Shown in pieces: positions 1 to 10,358 of a stretch of 64,000 bases of DNA. A program made the position numbers and the translations under genes. How positions within the stretch are numbered: the stretch's first letter is position 1; every line of letters begins with the position of its first letter. This DNA is from Microbacterium sp. cf332 (lineage in GTDB: Bacteria; Actinomycetota; Actinomycetes; Actinomycetales; Microbacteriaceae): the NCBI RefSeq assembly GCF_900102175.1, contig NZ_FNKN01000003.1, positions 186,414-250,413 on the forward strand, written 5' to 3'. The notes under the pieces are model-generated. The model ran no database searches. It had not been told where the DNA came from and saw nothing but the letters and a program-made list of their open reading frames with translations.

Positions 1-937
1 ACGCGATCACGGATGCCGCGACGATCGTGCTCGGATGCGTGAGCGCCATTCCCGCCGAGACCGGAACGAGCGCGAGCACCGCGGTCCAGCGCGACTGCCC
101 GCGTCGGCTGTCGCGCCCGAACGCCTGGATGAGGAGTGCGACGGCCACCGGGAGCATGGCGGTGGCGGTGATGAGCGGAGCCACCAAGCCCCACGACATC
201 AGCAGCAGCGGGAAGGCGCCGAACGCGCTGCTGAGCACCCCCGCGAGCAGGATGGGCGCCGGCCGGACGCCGAAGACGCGGGTGACGAGGAAGATCATCG
301 AGATCGGCCAGACCGCGGCCGCGATGACGAGGGCCATGGCGTTGGCGGCAGTGGGCACCGCGAAGTCGCCCAGCTGGACGACGACCGCGGTGAGATCGTG
401 CATGGCGGCGGGGTAGAAGCCGCGAGACGCCTCGGTCAGGTTGCCGAGGGTGAGCGACGAACCCGACTGCGTCTCGGCGATGTGCTTGACCGCGTTCAGA
501 TGGAAGACGTTGTCGAACAGCTGCGCGATGTTCTCGGGCCCGCCGAACGCGCGGAGGACTCGTCGCCCGATCAGTACGGCGGGGATCGCGATCGCGGCCG
601 CGAGCACGACGACGCCGGTGACGACGCCTCCGCGCGCGCGACGAGGGCGCACGGGGGCGGCGCGCTCGGGCAGTCGGCGGCGCAGAAAGAGGCGCACGAG
701 GAGCGCCACGACGGCGGTCACCAGGGTGGCGATCGCGAAGGTGACCGGCGTGAACGGGAGGCCGATCAGGCCGGCTGCCACCGCGACCACTCCGGCGAGT
801 CCGAAGCTGGTCGGCGCGGCGAGCCCGAGCCGGTCGAGGCCGCGCGCCCCGGCAGCCGATACGAGCACCGCTCCCGGGAGGAAGACGGTCGCGATGGTCA
901 GGAGGATGACCGGCCAGACTCCGAACCAATCGGACAT
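1..937 (-). CDS. Polytopic membrane protein, DUF6541-like, C-terminus cut by window edge
   Basis: Only the first 312 residues are in the window; the frame is open to the left edge. It opens MSDWFGVWPVILLTI and shows about seven hydrophobic segments split by a basic loop (RLFLRRRLPERAAPVRPRRAR). A soluble stretch around residues 130-180 (ENIAQLFDNVFHLNAV) resembles the extracytoplasmic loop of large DUF6541-type membrane proteins found in actinobacterial polysaccharide loci; I recognise the family by general appearance only. An AGGGAG element lies 6 bases before the ATG. A role in surface glycan assembly is inferred from the neighbours downstream. No catalytic residue can be assigned. Confidence 0.7.
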   Translation of the reverse strand, partial: MSDWFGVWPVILLTIATVFLPGAVLVSAAGARGLDRLGLAAPTSFGLAGVVAVAAGLIGLPFTPVTFAIATLVTAVVALLVRLFLRRRLPERAAPVRPRRARGGVVTGVVVLAAAIAIPAVLIGRRVLRAFGGPENIAQLFDNVFHLNAVKHIAETQSGSSLTLGNLTEASRGFYPAAMHDLTAVVVQLGDFAVPTAANAMALVIAAAVWPISMIFLVTRVFGVRPAPILLAGVLSSAFGAFPLLLMSWGLVAPLITATAMLPVAVALLIQAFGRDSRRGQSRWTAVLALVPVSAGMALTHPSTIVAASVIA

Positions 938-1039
938 TCACGTGCTCCCTGCTGTGTTCGGACCGTCGTCGAGGGTATCGCAGGGGACCTGGGAGACCCC
1001 GCCGCGACGGACCGATCCGGCCGTGGCGGCGCCGGCCGA

Positions 1040-3106
1040 TCAGTCGATCGCGGCCTTCTCGACGTACGACCCCAGGAAGGCGGAGGGGAGCTGCTCGACG
1101 ACGATCGGGCCGGGGCCCGCCAGGCTGCGCAGGGTCTCCAGGCTCCGGACGTGACGGATCGCGGCGCCGTCGGCCACGAAGACGCGGGCATCGCCGAACT
1201 GCGCGAAGCTGCCGTCGGACAGGTGCGGAGCGCCCGCGGCCATCGTGGCGATCATGTCCGGCGACCACGAGACGACGCGGATGGGCTTCCCGTCGGCGAG
1301 ACGACGCTGCACGTCGGCATCCCGGACGTGCCGCAGCGTCGTCGTCGAGGCGGTGTAGATGCGCGAGCCACCGTTCGTGCCGATGAAGACCGGCCCCTCG
1401 ACGACCTTGGACGACCACGTCAGCGCCGAGCAGATCGAGGCGGGGACCGTGGCAGGCGACCCGGAGAAGGTGCCGGTGACGCGATTGAGGCCGCCCTCGC
1501 CGACGACGCCCGTGCGATCGCCGCAGCGCAGCATCGGAGCGAGGGTGCCGACGACGCGGTGCGAGCGCAGCGTCGTGTCGGGCACCACCGCGCGGGCGCT
1601 GAGCCCGGCCTCCGAGGCCAGTGCCCAGGAAGGCAGGTGCATGAGCTCGTCGCCGTATCCGGCGACGTAGACGGCCGGGGAACTCGTCTCCTTCACGAGG
1701 ACGCCGGCCCCGAGCAGCGGCGCCGCCGTGCGGAACGTGTTCACGGTGGTGCGCGGCAGGACCGCGACGTAGTCACCGAGCGTGCGTCGTTCCTGGTCCC
1801 ACGCGATCTGGCTGTAGATGTGGCGTCGGGAGCCGGCGTCGTATTTGAAGACCTCGGGGCCGTCGTCGGCACGGAAGAGGTCGCCGACGGCTGCGCCGGA
1901 GCTGTAGGCGTCGAGCTGCGCGGCGGGCAGGTCGAGGTAGTTGTCCATGGCGAAGCCGTAGCGCGTAACCAGGCTCGCCGACGTGAAGTGGTGCTTCGTC
2001 CCGTCGGCCTGCAGGAGATACATCCGACCGTCCCGCGCATCCCGGGCGAGGCGGGTCATGGCGGCGCCGCGCGGGAGCTGCGCCATGCGCCCATCGCTGA
2101 TCACGGCGACCGGGCCGAGGCGGGCGGTCAGGACCGACAGATCTTCCTGCGACTGCACGTGACGGCGCACACCGTTGACGACGACGTAGATCTGCGGTGC
2201 CGACGCGGTGCGGACGAGGTTGCCCTGCGCGCCCTGAGTGCTGCCGAACCAGTCGGTGAAGAATCGGAAGAAGTTGCGGTTGCCGTACGACGAGCAGGTG
2301 TCGCCTGTCCCCCCGCCTGCGGCGAGCGCCGCACGGTTCGGCTGGTAGGGCGTGTAGTAGTAGAGGCCGGCGGTGGCCTTATTCACGATGTAGACGGGCG
2401 AGCTGCCGCAGCCGAGACTGGAGTTGGGGTGGTAGAGGATGTTCCAGGTGCGACCCGGGGCATACCAGGTGAAGTACCGTCCTTCGGCGTAGATCTGGAA
2501 CTGTCGCGCTGCTCCGTAGACCTGATTCTGGAAGCCGTAGTAGCGGCTGTCGCACGCGGCGGTGTCGGGGCATCCCTGACCCATGGCGAACTGGTAGTGA
2601 CCCGGACCCGGGTCGCCCCGCGTGACGAGCCTCTGCTCCTTCTGCAGGGTGACGAGCAGGACCTGCGGGTTGATGTTGCACGAGGCCGCGACCTTGGCGA
2701 TGATGCGGGCCGCGCTCTCGTTGGCCGCTCCCGAGTACCCGGCGCAGTACGAGTCCGCCGCCTTGGTCACCGTGTTCATGCGGTAGTCGCGCAGGCAGGT
2801 GTGACCCGAGGAGCATCGTTCGCCGCGCGCGTTGAGGAACGCCTGGATGTCGACTTCGCCCATCGTCGTGCGATCGAAGAACACCTCGTCGCTGATGATG
2901 TTGCCGGGGTTGAAGGTCGACATGTCGACCGCCGCGGGAACCGGGGATGCGGTCGCCGTCACCGGCGCGGTCGCCGCGGTGGGCGCTGCCGACACGTCGG
3001 TCGGTTCCGCGGCCGATGCCATTCCGGGAATGAGCGCAAGGACGAGCGCGAAGACGGTCAGCGCCGCGGCGGCGGCCGCGCGGCTGGCTCGGGATGTTGA
3101 CGACAC
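1040..3106 (-). CDS. Secreted repeat protein with Cys-rich N-terminal domain (hemagglutinin/cell-wall hydrolase-like)
   Basis: A 688-residue exported protein. A signal peptide covers about residues 1-33 (hydrophobic core ALTVFALVLALIPG, then ASAAE). Residues ~62-292 form a compact domain with eight cysteines (98, 104, 121, 143, 179, 185, 233, 271), which would allow four disulfides, and a helix LLVTLQKEQ whose Glu157 recalls lysozyme-like or transglycosylase folds. Residues ~300-688 hold about seven degenerate repeats of 45-65 residues of the type V-Y/F-V...G..RHV.S...L. Relatives are usually annotated as hemagglutinin or hypothetical; a role in binding or cutting the wall is inference. GTG at 3106 is preferred over GTG at 3124 because a -10-like CACAAT lies 6 bases upstream of it. 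Confidence 0.8.
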   Translation of the reverse strand: MSSTSRASRAAAAAALTVFALVLALIPGMASAAEPTDVSAAPTAATAPVTATASPVPAAVDMSTFNPGNIISDEVFFDRTTMGEVDIQAFLNARGERCSSGHTCLRDYRMNTVTKAADSYCAGYSGAANESAARIIAKVAASCNINPQVLLVTLQKEQRLVTRGDPGPGHYQFAMGQGCPDTAACDSRYYGFQNQVYGAARQFQIYAEGRYFTWYAPGRTWNILYHPNSSLGCGSSPVYIVNKATAGLYYYTPYQPNRAALAAGGGTGDTCSSYGNRNFFRFFTDWFGSTQGAQGNLVRTASAPQIYVVVNGVRRHVQSQEDLSVLTARLGPVAVISDGRMAQLPRGAAMTRLARDARDGRMYLLQADGTKHHFTSASLVTRYGFAMDNYLDLPAAQLDAYSSGAAVGDLFRADDGPEVFKYDAGSRRHIYSQIAWDQERRTLGDYVAVLPRTTVNTFRTAAPLLGAGVLVKETSSPAVYVAGYGDELMHLPSWALASEAGLSARAVVPDTTLRSHRVVGTLAPMLRCGDRTGVVGEGGLNRVTGTFSGSPATVPASICSALTWSSKVVEGPVFIGTNGGSRIYTASTTTLRHVRDADVQRRLADGKPIRVVSWSPDMIATMAAGAPHLSDGSFAQFGDARVFVADGAAIRHVRSLETLRSLAGPGPIVVEQLPSAFLGSYVEKAAID

Positions 3107-3198
3107 ACCCCCATTGTGTCCCACGGGTGGGAAAACGCCGGGAGCGGCGGGCGGACGTGGTCCCGGGAGCCGGGGGCGCCGTGTGGCACGATTAACGG

Positions 3199-5066
<1,868 letters not shown>

Positions 5067-5069
5067 CCC

Positions 5070-6494
5070 GTGTCGATCGAGTTCGGTAAGAAGCTCACCG
5101 TCACCGAGACCCCCATCCCGGGGCTGGTCGTCCTCGACCTCCCCGTGCATGGCGACTCCCGCGGCTGGTTCAAGGAGAACTGGCAGCGCGAGAAGATGAT
5201 CGCCGCCGGCATCGACCTCCCCGACTTCGGTCCCGTGCAGAACAACATCTCGTTCAACGACGCGATCGGCACCACCCGCGGCATCCATGCCGAACCCTGG
5301 GACAAATACGTCTCGATCGCCACCGGCCGGATCTTCGGCGCCTGGGTCGACCTGCGCGAAGGACCCACGTTCGGCGCGGTGTACACCGCCGAGCTCGATC
5401 CCTCCCGCGCGATCTTCGTGCCCCGCGGCGTCGGCAACTCGTATCAGACCCTCGAGCCCGACACCGCCTACACCTATCTCGTCAACGACCACTGGTCGCC
5501 CGACGCGACGTACACCTTCCTCAACCTCGCCGACGAGACCGCCGCGATCGAATGGCCGATCCCGCTCGACCAGGTCGAGATCAGCGAGAAGGACAAGAAC
5601 CACCCCCGCCTCGCAGACGTCGTGCCCATGCCCCCCCAGCGCATCCTGGTGACCGGTGCCAACGGACAGCTCGGGCGGGCGCTGCGCGCCGAGTTCGGCG
5701 AGCACCCGTGGGTGGAATACGCCGGCCGCGACGAGCTCGATCTCACCTCGCCCGGTCTGGCCACCGCGCGACGCTGGCGCGACTACAGCACCATCGTCAA
5801 CGCCGCCGCCTACACCAAGGTCGACCTCGCGGAGACGGCGGAGGGACGCATCGACGCCTGGGCCGCGAACGTCACCGCCGTCGCCGCCCTCGCCCGCATC
5901 GCCACCGCCAACGGGATCACCCTCGTCCACGTCTCCAGCGACTACGTCTTCGACGGCACGAAGGACGGCGCTTACCGCGAGGACGACCCCGTCTCGCCCA
6001 TCGGCGTCTACGGCCAGACGAAGGCCGCGGGGGATGCCGTGGTGTCCGTGGTGCCGCGCCACTACATCGTCCGCACCAGCTGGGTCATCGGCGACGGCAA
6101 CAACTTCGTCCGCACCATGGCGTCCCTCGCCGAACGCGGCATCGACCCCAGAGTCGTCGACGACCAGATCGGCCGGCTCACCTTCACCGACGACATCGCC
6201 CGCGGTATCCGTCACCTCCTCGACACGAACGCCGAGCCCGGTGTCTACAACCTGACCGGGGCGGGCGACCCCCGCAGCTGGGACCGCATCGCGGCCCACG
6301 TGTTCGAGTTGAGCGGGCACGAGGCGGCGCGCGTCTCGCCCGTCAGCACGGACGAGTACTTCGCGTCGGCGACCGGGCCCGTCGCGCCGCGCCCGCGGAG
6401 CAGCGTGCTCGAGCTCGACAAGCTCCGCCGCGCCGGGTTCGAGTCATCGAACGCGGACGAGCATCTCGCGACGTACGTCGGCGCGGAGCGCTGA
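5070..6494 (+). CDS. rmlCD: Fused dTDP-4-dehydrorhamnose 3,5-epimerase / dTDP-4-dehydrorhamnose reductase
   Basis: One 474-residue chain carries the last two steps of dTDP-L-rhamnose synthesis. Residues ~10-185 are an RmlC cupin with the catalytic-His region TTRGIHAEPWDKYV and the tyrosine-containing strand PRGVGNSYQTLEPDTAYTYL. Residues ~190-474 are an RmlD reductase with RILVTGANGQLGRAL, the strand HVSSDYVFDG and the YGQTK dyad. Such fusions are known in Actinobacteria. The start is GTG, three bases after the rmlB stop. The frame runs through both domains with no interruption, so this is not two genes joined by a sequencing error. Confidence 0.95.
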   Translation: MSIEFGKKLTVTETPIPGLVVLDLPVHGDSRGWFKENWQREKMIAAGIDLPDFGPVQNNISFNDAIGTTRGIHAEPWDKYVSIATGRIFGAWVDLREGPTFGAVYTAELDPSRAIFVPRGVGNSYQTLEPDTAYTYLVNDHWSPDATYTFLNLADETAAIEWPIPLDQVEISEKDKNHPRLADVVPMPPQRILVTGANGQLGRALRAEFGEHPWVEYAGRDELDLTSPGLATARRWRDYSTIVNAAAYTKVDLAETAEGRIDAWAANVTAVAALARIATANGITLVHVSSDYVFDGTKDGAYREDDPVSPIGVYGQTKAAGDAVVSVVPRHYIVRTSWVIGDGNNFVRTMASLAERGIDPRVVDDQIGRLTFTDDIARGIRHLLDTNAEPGVYNLTGAGDPRSWDRIAAHVFELSGHEAARVSPVSTDEYFASATGPVAPRPRSSVLELDKLRRAGFESSNADEHLATYVGAER

Positions 6495-6497
6495 GGG

Positions 6498-7241
6498 ATG
6501 GCCGTGGTGTCACCCGAGCGCGTCGCCGTCCTCGTGCCGGCGTGGAACGAAGCGCAGGGGATCGCGGTCACGATCCGCGAGATCCAGGCGGTCAGCCCCA
6601 CGTACGACGTGATCGTCATCGATGACGGCTCGCTCGACGAGACGGAGCGCGTCGCCCGGGCCGCGGGGGCCGTCGTCCTGCCGCTGTCGTTCAACCTCGG
6701 TGTGGGCGGCGCGATGCGCACCGGCTTCACGTATGCGCAGCGGCGGGGCTACCGCCGAGCCATCCAGGTCGACGCGGACGGTCAGCACAACCCGAGCGAG
6801 ATCGAATCGGTGCTGTCGGGTCTGGAGCACGCGGACATCTCGATCGGCGCCCGTTTCGCCGAGGTCGGCGACTACTCGGTGCGCGGTCCGCGGCGCTGGG
6901 CGATGGTGGCCCTCGCCGGCGTGCTCTCGCGGGTCGCGAAGGTACGGCTGACGGACGTCACGAGCGGGTTCCGTGCGGCGGGCGAGCGCGCGATCGCGCA
7001 GTATGTCCAGTACTACCCGGCCGAGTACCTCGGCGACACCATCGACTCGCTCGTCGCCGCCGTCCACGCGGGTCTGCGCGTCACGCAGGTGCCGGTCGCG
7101 ATGCGCCCCCGCCAGCACGGGACACCCAGTCAGGGGGCGCTCGGTTCGACGATCTATCTGTTCCGCTCGGTGTTCGCCCTGGCGCTGGCCATCGTGAGGC
7201 CCAAACCCCGAGCCTTCCGCGAGAGAGGAACCCAGCCGTGA
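6498..7241 (+). CDS. Family 2 glycosyltransferase (DPM1/DPG-synthase-like)
   Basis: A 247-residue GT-A enzyme with VLVPAWNEAQGI at the N-terminus, the nucleotide-sugar motifs VIVIDDGSLDET and VDADGQHNP, and the late motif VTSGFRA. The last ~20 residues after PKPRAF are basic, and a weak hydrophobic segment (TIYLFRSVFALALAIV) may dock it on the membrane. The family moves a sugar from a nucleotide donor to a polyprenyl phosphate or a growing glycan; the substrate cannot be told from the sequence. It is four bases downstream of rmlCD and overlaps the next gene (GTGA), so it belongs to the rhamnose operon. Confidence 0.9.
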   Translation: MAVVSPERVAVLVPAWNEAQGIAVTIREIQAVSPTYDVIVIDDGSLDETERVARAAGAVVLPLSFNLGVGGAMRTGFTYAQRRGYRRAIQVDADGQHNPSEIESVLSGLEHADISIGARFAEVGDYSVRGPRRWAMVALAGVLSRVAKVRLTDVTSGFRAAGERAIAQYVQYYPAEYLGDTIDSLVAAVHAGLRVTQVPVAMRPRQHGTPSQGALGSTIYLFRSVFALALAIVRPKPRAFRERGTQP

Positions 7242-7615
7242 TCGTCGTCCTGGGCGTTGTGTTCTCACTGGCGCTTCTCGTCATCGTCGTGCGTCTGCTC
7301 ATCCTGCGGCGCATCCGCGAGAAGTACGCGGTGCTCTGGCTGGTGCTCGGCGTCATCGTCCTCGTGCTCGGGGTCTTCCCCGGCGTGCTCGAGGCCGCGA
7401 CCGATGTGCTCGGCGTCGAGCTGCCGGTCAATCTCCTCTTCGCCACCGCGCTCGCGGTGCTGCTGGGTGTCGCCCTGCACCTGTCGTGGGAACTGTCGAT
7501 GAGTGAGGACGAGACCCGGAGACTCGCCGAGGACGTCGCGATCCTCAGCGCCCGGCTCGACGCGCTCGAAGCCGATCAGCGGATCGATCCGCCGCGGTCC
7601 ACCGGCACGGAATGA
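7238..7615 (+). CDS. DUF2304 small membrane protein
   Basis: A 125-residue protein with three hydrophobic segments (about residues 1-20, 32-53 and 63-84) and a charged cytoplasmic tail rich in Glu and Arg (SMSEDETRRLAEDVA). The sequence ILRRIREKYAVLWLVLG is the typical DUF2304 signature. DUF2304 proteins commonly follow family-2 glycosyltransferases, as here, where the start codon overlaps the transferase stop; the pair probably acts together at the membrane on a lipid-linked sugar. The function is not established. A terminator hairpin follows immediately. Confidence 0.88.
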   Translation: MIVVLGVVFSLALLVIVVRLLILRRIREKYAVLWLVLGVIVLVLGVFPGVLEAATDVLGVELPVNLLFATALAVLLGVALHLSWELSMSEDETRRLAEDVAILSARLDALEADQRIDPPRSTGTE

Positions 7616-7616
7616 C

Positions 7617-7654
7617 GGATGCGGCGACCCGGTCGAGACCCGGTCACCGCATCC
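7617..7654. terminator. Bidirectional terminator hairpin between convergent genes
   Basis: The arms GGATGCGG and CCGCATCC pair perfectly, and an inner GACC/GGTC extends the stem across one C-A mismatch. It begins two bases after the DUF2304 stop and ends 18 bases before the stop of the oppositely oriented glycosyltransferase, so it can serve both. There is no clear T tract. Confidence 0.6.
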
Positions 7655-7672
7655 GTGAGCGTCGGCGCGACG

Positions 7673-8557
7673 TCAGCGCAGCAGATGCCGCAGCAGGGCC
7701 GACGGAGAGCCGGCTTCCTTGCGCACCGCGCGGGGGAGCAACGAGGCGGCGTTGAGCCGCGAGGTCAGGTGGAGCCGGGCGGTTCGGGCGGCACGACGCC
7801 ATCCGAGCGCGTCGAAGCTCGCCGCCTCCTCCAGGAAGAACCGCCGCTCCTCGTCGAATCGGCGGCCGTCGAGAGCGCGCACCGAGGAATCGGACTGCGA
7901 GTGGCGACGGTACTCGAACACGACCTCCGGAAGGACCGCCATGGTTCCTCCGGCTTTGATGATGTCGAGGATGAGCGCGAGATCCTGGACGACGTCGAGT
8001 CCGTTGCGGAACCCGATGTCGCGGACCCGCTCGGTGCGCCACGCGAGCGAGGGGAAGTACGCCCAGTCGCCCCGCATGAGGCTCGCGGCGACGGGCTCGC
8101 CCGCAAGAGCGCCCCCACCCGCCGGGACGCGCGGCGCGAGGACGGCCTTCACGCGGTCCACCAGCGGCTGGACGATCCGGCCGTGCTCATCGATGACCCG
8201 CACGCCGGGCTGGATGATGTCCGCGGGGAATCGGCTGATGGCCGAGACGACCGCCTCGAGGTAATCGGGAAGCATGACGTCGTCGGCGCCCATCATGACG
8301 AACCACTCGGCCTCGACGAGCTCGACGGCCTTGCGGTAGTTGCCGTTGGCTCCGAGGTTCTGCTCGTTCCGCAGGTAGGTGACGCGCGGGTCTTCGAGGG
8401 AGGCGAACCATCGCTGCGGCTCGGGATCGGGGTAGCCGTCGTCGAGCACCACGAGCCGGAAGTCCTCGTAGGTCTGCTGCAGGACGCTCCGAGCCGCCAG
8501 CTTCATCTGGTCCACGTCGCCGTAGTAGGGCAGCATGACATCGATCTTCAGGGGCAC
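7673..8557 (-). CDS. Family 2 glycosyltransferase
   Basis: A 294-residue GT-A glycosyltransferase. The N-terminus IDVMLPYYGDVDQMKLAARS and the strand FRLVVLDDGYPDPEP bind the nucleotide; MGADDVMLPDYLE carries the metal-binding DD pair near residue 94. The middle segment GDWAYFPSLAWRTE and the following ...VVQDLALILDI are typical of rhamnosyltransferase-like members. It starts with GTG, with GGAG seven bases upstream. It is transcribed away from the next glycosyltransferase across a 62-base intergenic region. The acceptor and sugar are unknown. Confidence 0.9.
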   Translation of the reverse strand: MPLKIDVMLPYYGDVDQMKLAARSVLQQTYEDFRLVVLDDGYPDPEPQRWFASLEDPRVTYLRNEQNLGANGNYRKAVELVEAEWFVMMGADDVMLPDYLEAVVSAISRFPADIIQPGVRVIDEHGRIVQPLVDRVKAVLAPRVPAGGGALAGEPVAASLMRGDWAYFPSLAWRTERVRDIGFRNGLDVVQDLALILDIIKAGGTMAVLPEVVFEYRRHSQSDSSVRALDGRRFDEERRFFLEEAASFDALGWRRAARTARLHLTSRLNAASLLPRAVRKEAGSPSALLRHLLR

Positions 8558-8588
8558 AGGGGATCTCCAAGCCGGGGCAGCGGTCGAC

Positions 8589-8599
8589 TAATATCCTAG
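8589..8599. promoter_or_regulatory. Overlapping -10-like hexamers for two divergent glycosyltransferase genes
   Basis: In the 62-base divergent gap the run TAATATCCTAG reads TATCCT on the plus strand (8592-8597) and TAGGAT on the minus strand (8599-8594). Each would give a leader of about 20-35 bases, which fits the Shine-Dalgarno sequences GGAGGT (plus) and GGAG (minus). No convincing -35 is seen. Confidence 0.35.
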
Positions 8600-8619
8600 T
8601 TCGTGAACGGAGGTCACCC

Positions 8620-9390
8620 ATGTCCAGTCAGGCCGCCTCTCGCGCGGTGACGGTCTCCGTTTGCATGGCGACGTACAACGGCGAGAAATACGTCCGCGAG
8701 CAGATCGAGTCGATCCTGCCTCAGCTCGGTCCTCACGACGAGCTGGTGATCGTCGACGACGCGTCGCGCGACACCACCGTCGCGATCATCCGCGCCCTGG
8801 ACGATACGCGCATCGTCGTCCACGAGTCGCCGCGGAATCAGGGCTATGTCCGCGCATTCGAGCGGGCGATCTCCGTCGCGCGCGGCGACGTCATCTTCCT
8901 CAGCGATCAGGACGACATCTGGCGTCCCGGCCGCGTGGACCGCATGGTCGAGGCCCTGCGCGACTCCCTTCTCGTGGTGTCCAACTTCGCCGCGTTCGGC
9001 GGCTCGTTGACGCCTGTCCAGGCGCGACGGCTGCGTGGTACGACGCCGCGCCGCTGGCTCGCCAACGTCTTCTGGGTGTGGACGGGCCTCCGCCCCTACT
9101 ACGGATGCTGCATGGCCTTCCGGCGCGAGCTCGTGAATCAGTTGCTGCCCTTCCCGGCATACGTCACCGAGACGCACGACCAGTGGGTCGGATACGTCGG
9201 CAACGCAAACCGGGGCGTCGTGCATCTCACCGAGGACACGATCGATCGTCGGGTGCATGCCTCGAACGCCTCGGCGCGCGGCAACCGTCCGGTGCGCGTG
9301 GTCCTCGGTGCCCGCGTCGCGATGGCGCGCGCCGCGGCTGAGGCTATGCGACGTTCTCGGCGGCGCGGTCGGATCCGCGTCGCATCCTGA
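8620..9390 (+). CDS. Family 2 glycosyltransferase (rhamnosyltransferase-like)
   Basis: A 256-residue enzyme. VSVCMATYNGEKYVREQIE followed by DELVIVDDASRDTT is the classic opening of bacterial rhamnosyl- and related GT2 transferases. ISVARGDVIFLSDQDDIW contains the DXD-type metal site, and ETHDQWVGYV is the family acid/His block. ATG with GGAGGT six bases upstream. The 3' end overlaps the end of the opposite-strand gene by 47 bases. Given rmlA-CD upstream, rhamnose is a reasonable donor, but this is inference. Confidence 0.9.
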   Translation: MSSQAASRAVTVSVCMATYNGEKYVREQIESILPQLGPHDELVIVDDASRDTTVAIIRALDDTRIVVHESPRNQGYVRAFERAISVARGDVIFLSDQDDIWRPGRVDRMVEALRDSLLVVSNFAAFGGSLTPVQARRLRGTTPRRWLANVFWVWTGLRPYYGCCMAFRRELVNQLLPFPAYVTETHDQWVGYVGNANRGVVHLTEDTIDRRVHASNASARGNRPVRVVLGARVAMARAAAEAMRRSRRRGRIRVAS

Positions 9391-10357
9391 CGAGCGCTCC
9401 GGCGACGCCGCCCGCGAGGTATTCCAGGGCGGAACGGTACGAGACCTGTCCGCGCACGGCCATCTGGATCACGGCGCGGGCGGTGCGCATGTCTCGGCGT
9501 CCCGCGCCGTAGAGACGTCGCGCGCGTTCCGCGATGGGGTTGCCGGGCAGTCGCGTCGACAGCGCCTCGGCCATGGTCTCGCGCCAACCGGCGCCGACCC
9601 GATAGGTGGCCCGCAGGACGCCTGCGACGCCGTCCGACCCCTCGAACCGCTCGGCGATCGAGCGAGCGGTGCGGATCGAGCGGCGTAGCGAGACGCCGCC
9701 GGTCGACTCGCCGATGACGTTGTTGCCGTGCTGCACGTAGTCCTGGACGACCTCGTCGAGGACGCGGGCACCGCCGATCGCCGCCCCGCACACGGCGATC
9801 CAGTGATCGTGCACCTCGGCGGGGGTGGAGAGGCGGGGGAAGGGCAGTGCCACCCGGAGCGCCGCCGGGAGGAAGACCATCTGACCACCGGTGAACTGGT
9901 TGTCGAGGAAGAACGCGAGGGGAGCGGTGTCCTTGCGCGCGGTCGTCGCCGCGACCACGCGCCCTTCAGGGTAGGTCACCACTCGAGCCTGCCCCGCGAC
10001 CACCGTCGCGCGTGCGAGATGGGGCACGAGGGTCGCGAGCTTCGCGGGGTACCAGTAGTCGTCCTGGTCGGACAGTGCGATCCAGGCGGCGTCCGCCGGC
10101 ACGGCGGACAGGCCGCGCTCGAAATTGCCGTAGAAGCCGGACCGATCCTCGAAGCCGATGACGCGGAAACGTCCGTCCTCGCCGACGATGTCGTGCACGA
10201 GACTCTCGACGTCCGCGGGCTCGCCGTCCGCGCTGATGAGGCAGACGAAGTCCTCGAGCGTCTGCGCCTGGATCGACAGCAGCTGCCGCCGGAGAAGCTC
10301 GGGGTCCGGCCGGTAGGCGGCCAGGACGACGTAGCCTCGGGATGCGTCGGATGCCAT
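9344..10357 (-). CDS. Family 2 glycosyltransferase (rhamnosyltransferase-like)
   Basis: A 337-residue protein. GYVVLAAYRPDPELLRRQL and LISADGEPADVESLV replace the usual GT2 opening; AAWIALSDQDDYWYPAKL has the metal-binding DQDD; VHDHWIAVCG is the conserved His/Asp block. The ATG is set by AGGGAC seven bases upstream, although the frame is open further. It is the last gene of a three-gene minus-strand unit (unknown protein, flippase, this transferase): its ATG lies one base beyond the flippase stop. Likely adds a sugar, possibly rhamnose, to the repeat unit. Confidence 0.9.
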   Translation of the reverse strand: MASDASRGYVVLAAYRPDPELLRRQLLSIQAQTLEDFVCLISADGEPADVESLVHDIVGEDGRFRVIGFEDRSGFYGNFERGLSAVPADAAWIALSDQDDYWYPAKLATLVPHLARATVVAGQARVVTYPEGRVVAATTARKDTAPLAFFLDNQFTGGQMVFLPAALRVALPFPRLSTPAEVHDHWIAVCGAAIGGARVLDEVVQDYVQHGNNVIGESTGGVSLRRSIRTARSIAERFEGSDGVAGVLRATYRVGAGWRETMAEALSTRLPGNPIAERARRLYGAGRRDMRTARAVIQMAVRGQVSYRSALEYLAGGVAGALVRMRRGSDRAAENVA

Positions 10358-10358
10358 G

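Noticed and set aside
35..3100. A 1,000-residue open frame on the plus strand
   Set aside because: It is antisense to two convincing minus-strand genes, is made of low-complexity Arg/Gly/Asp/Glu sequence, and has no start signal. Long spurious frames are expected in high-GC DNA.
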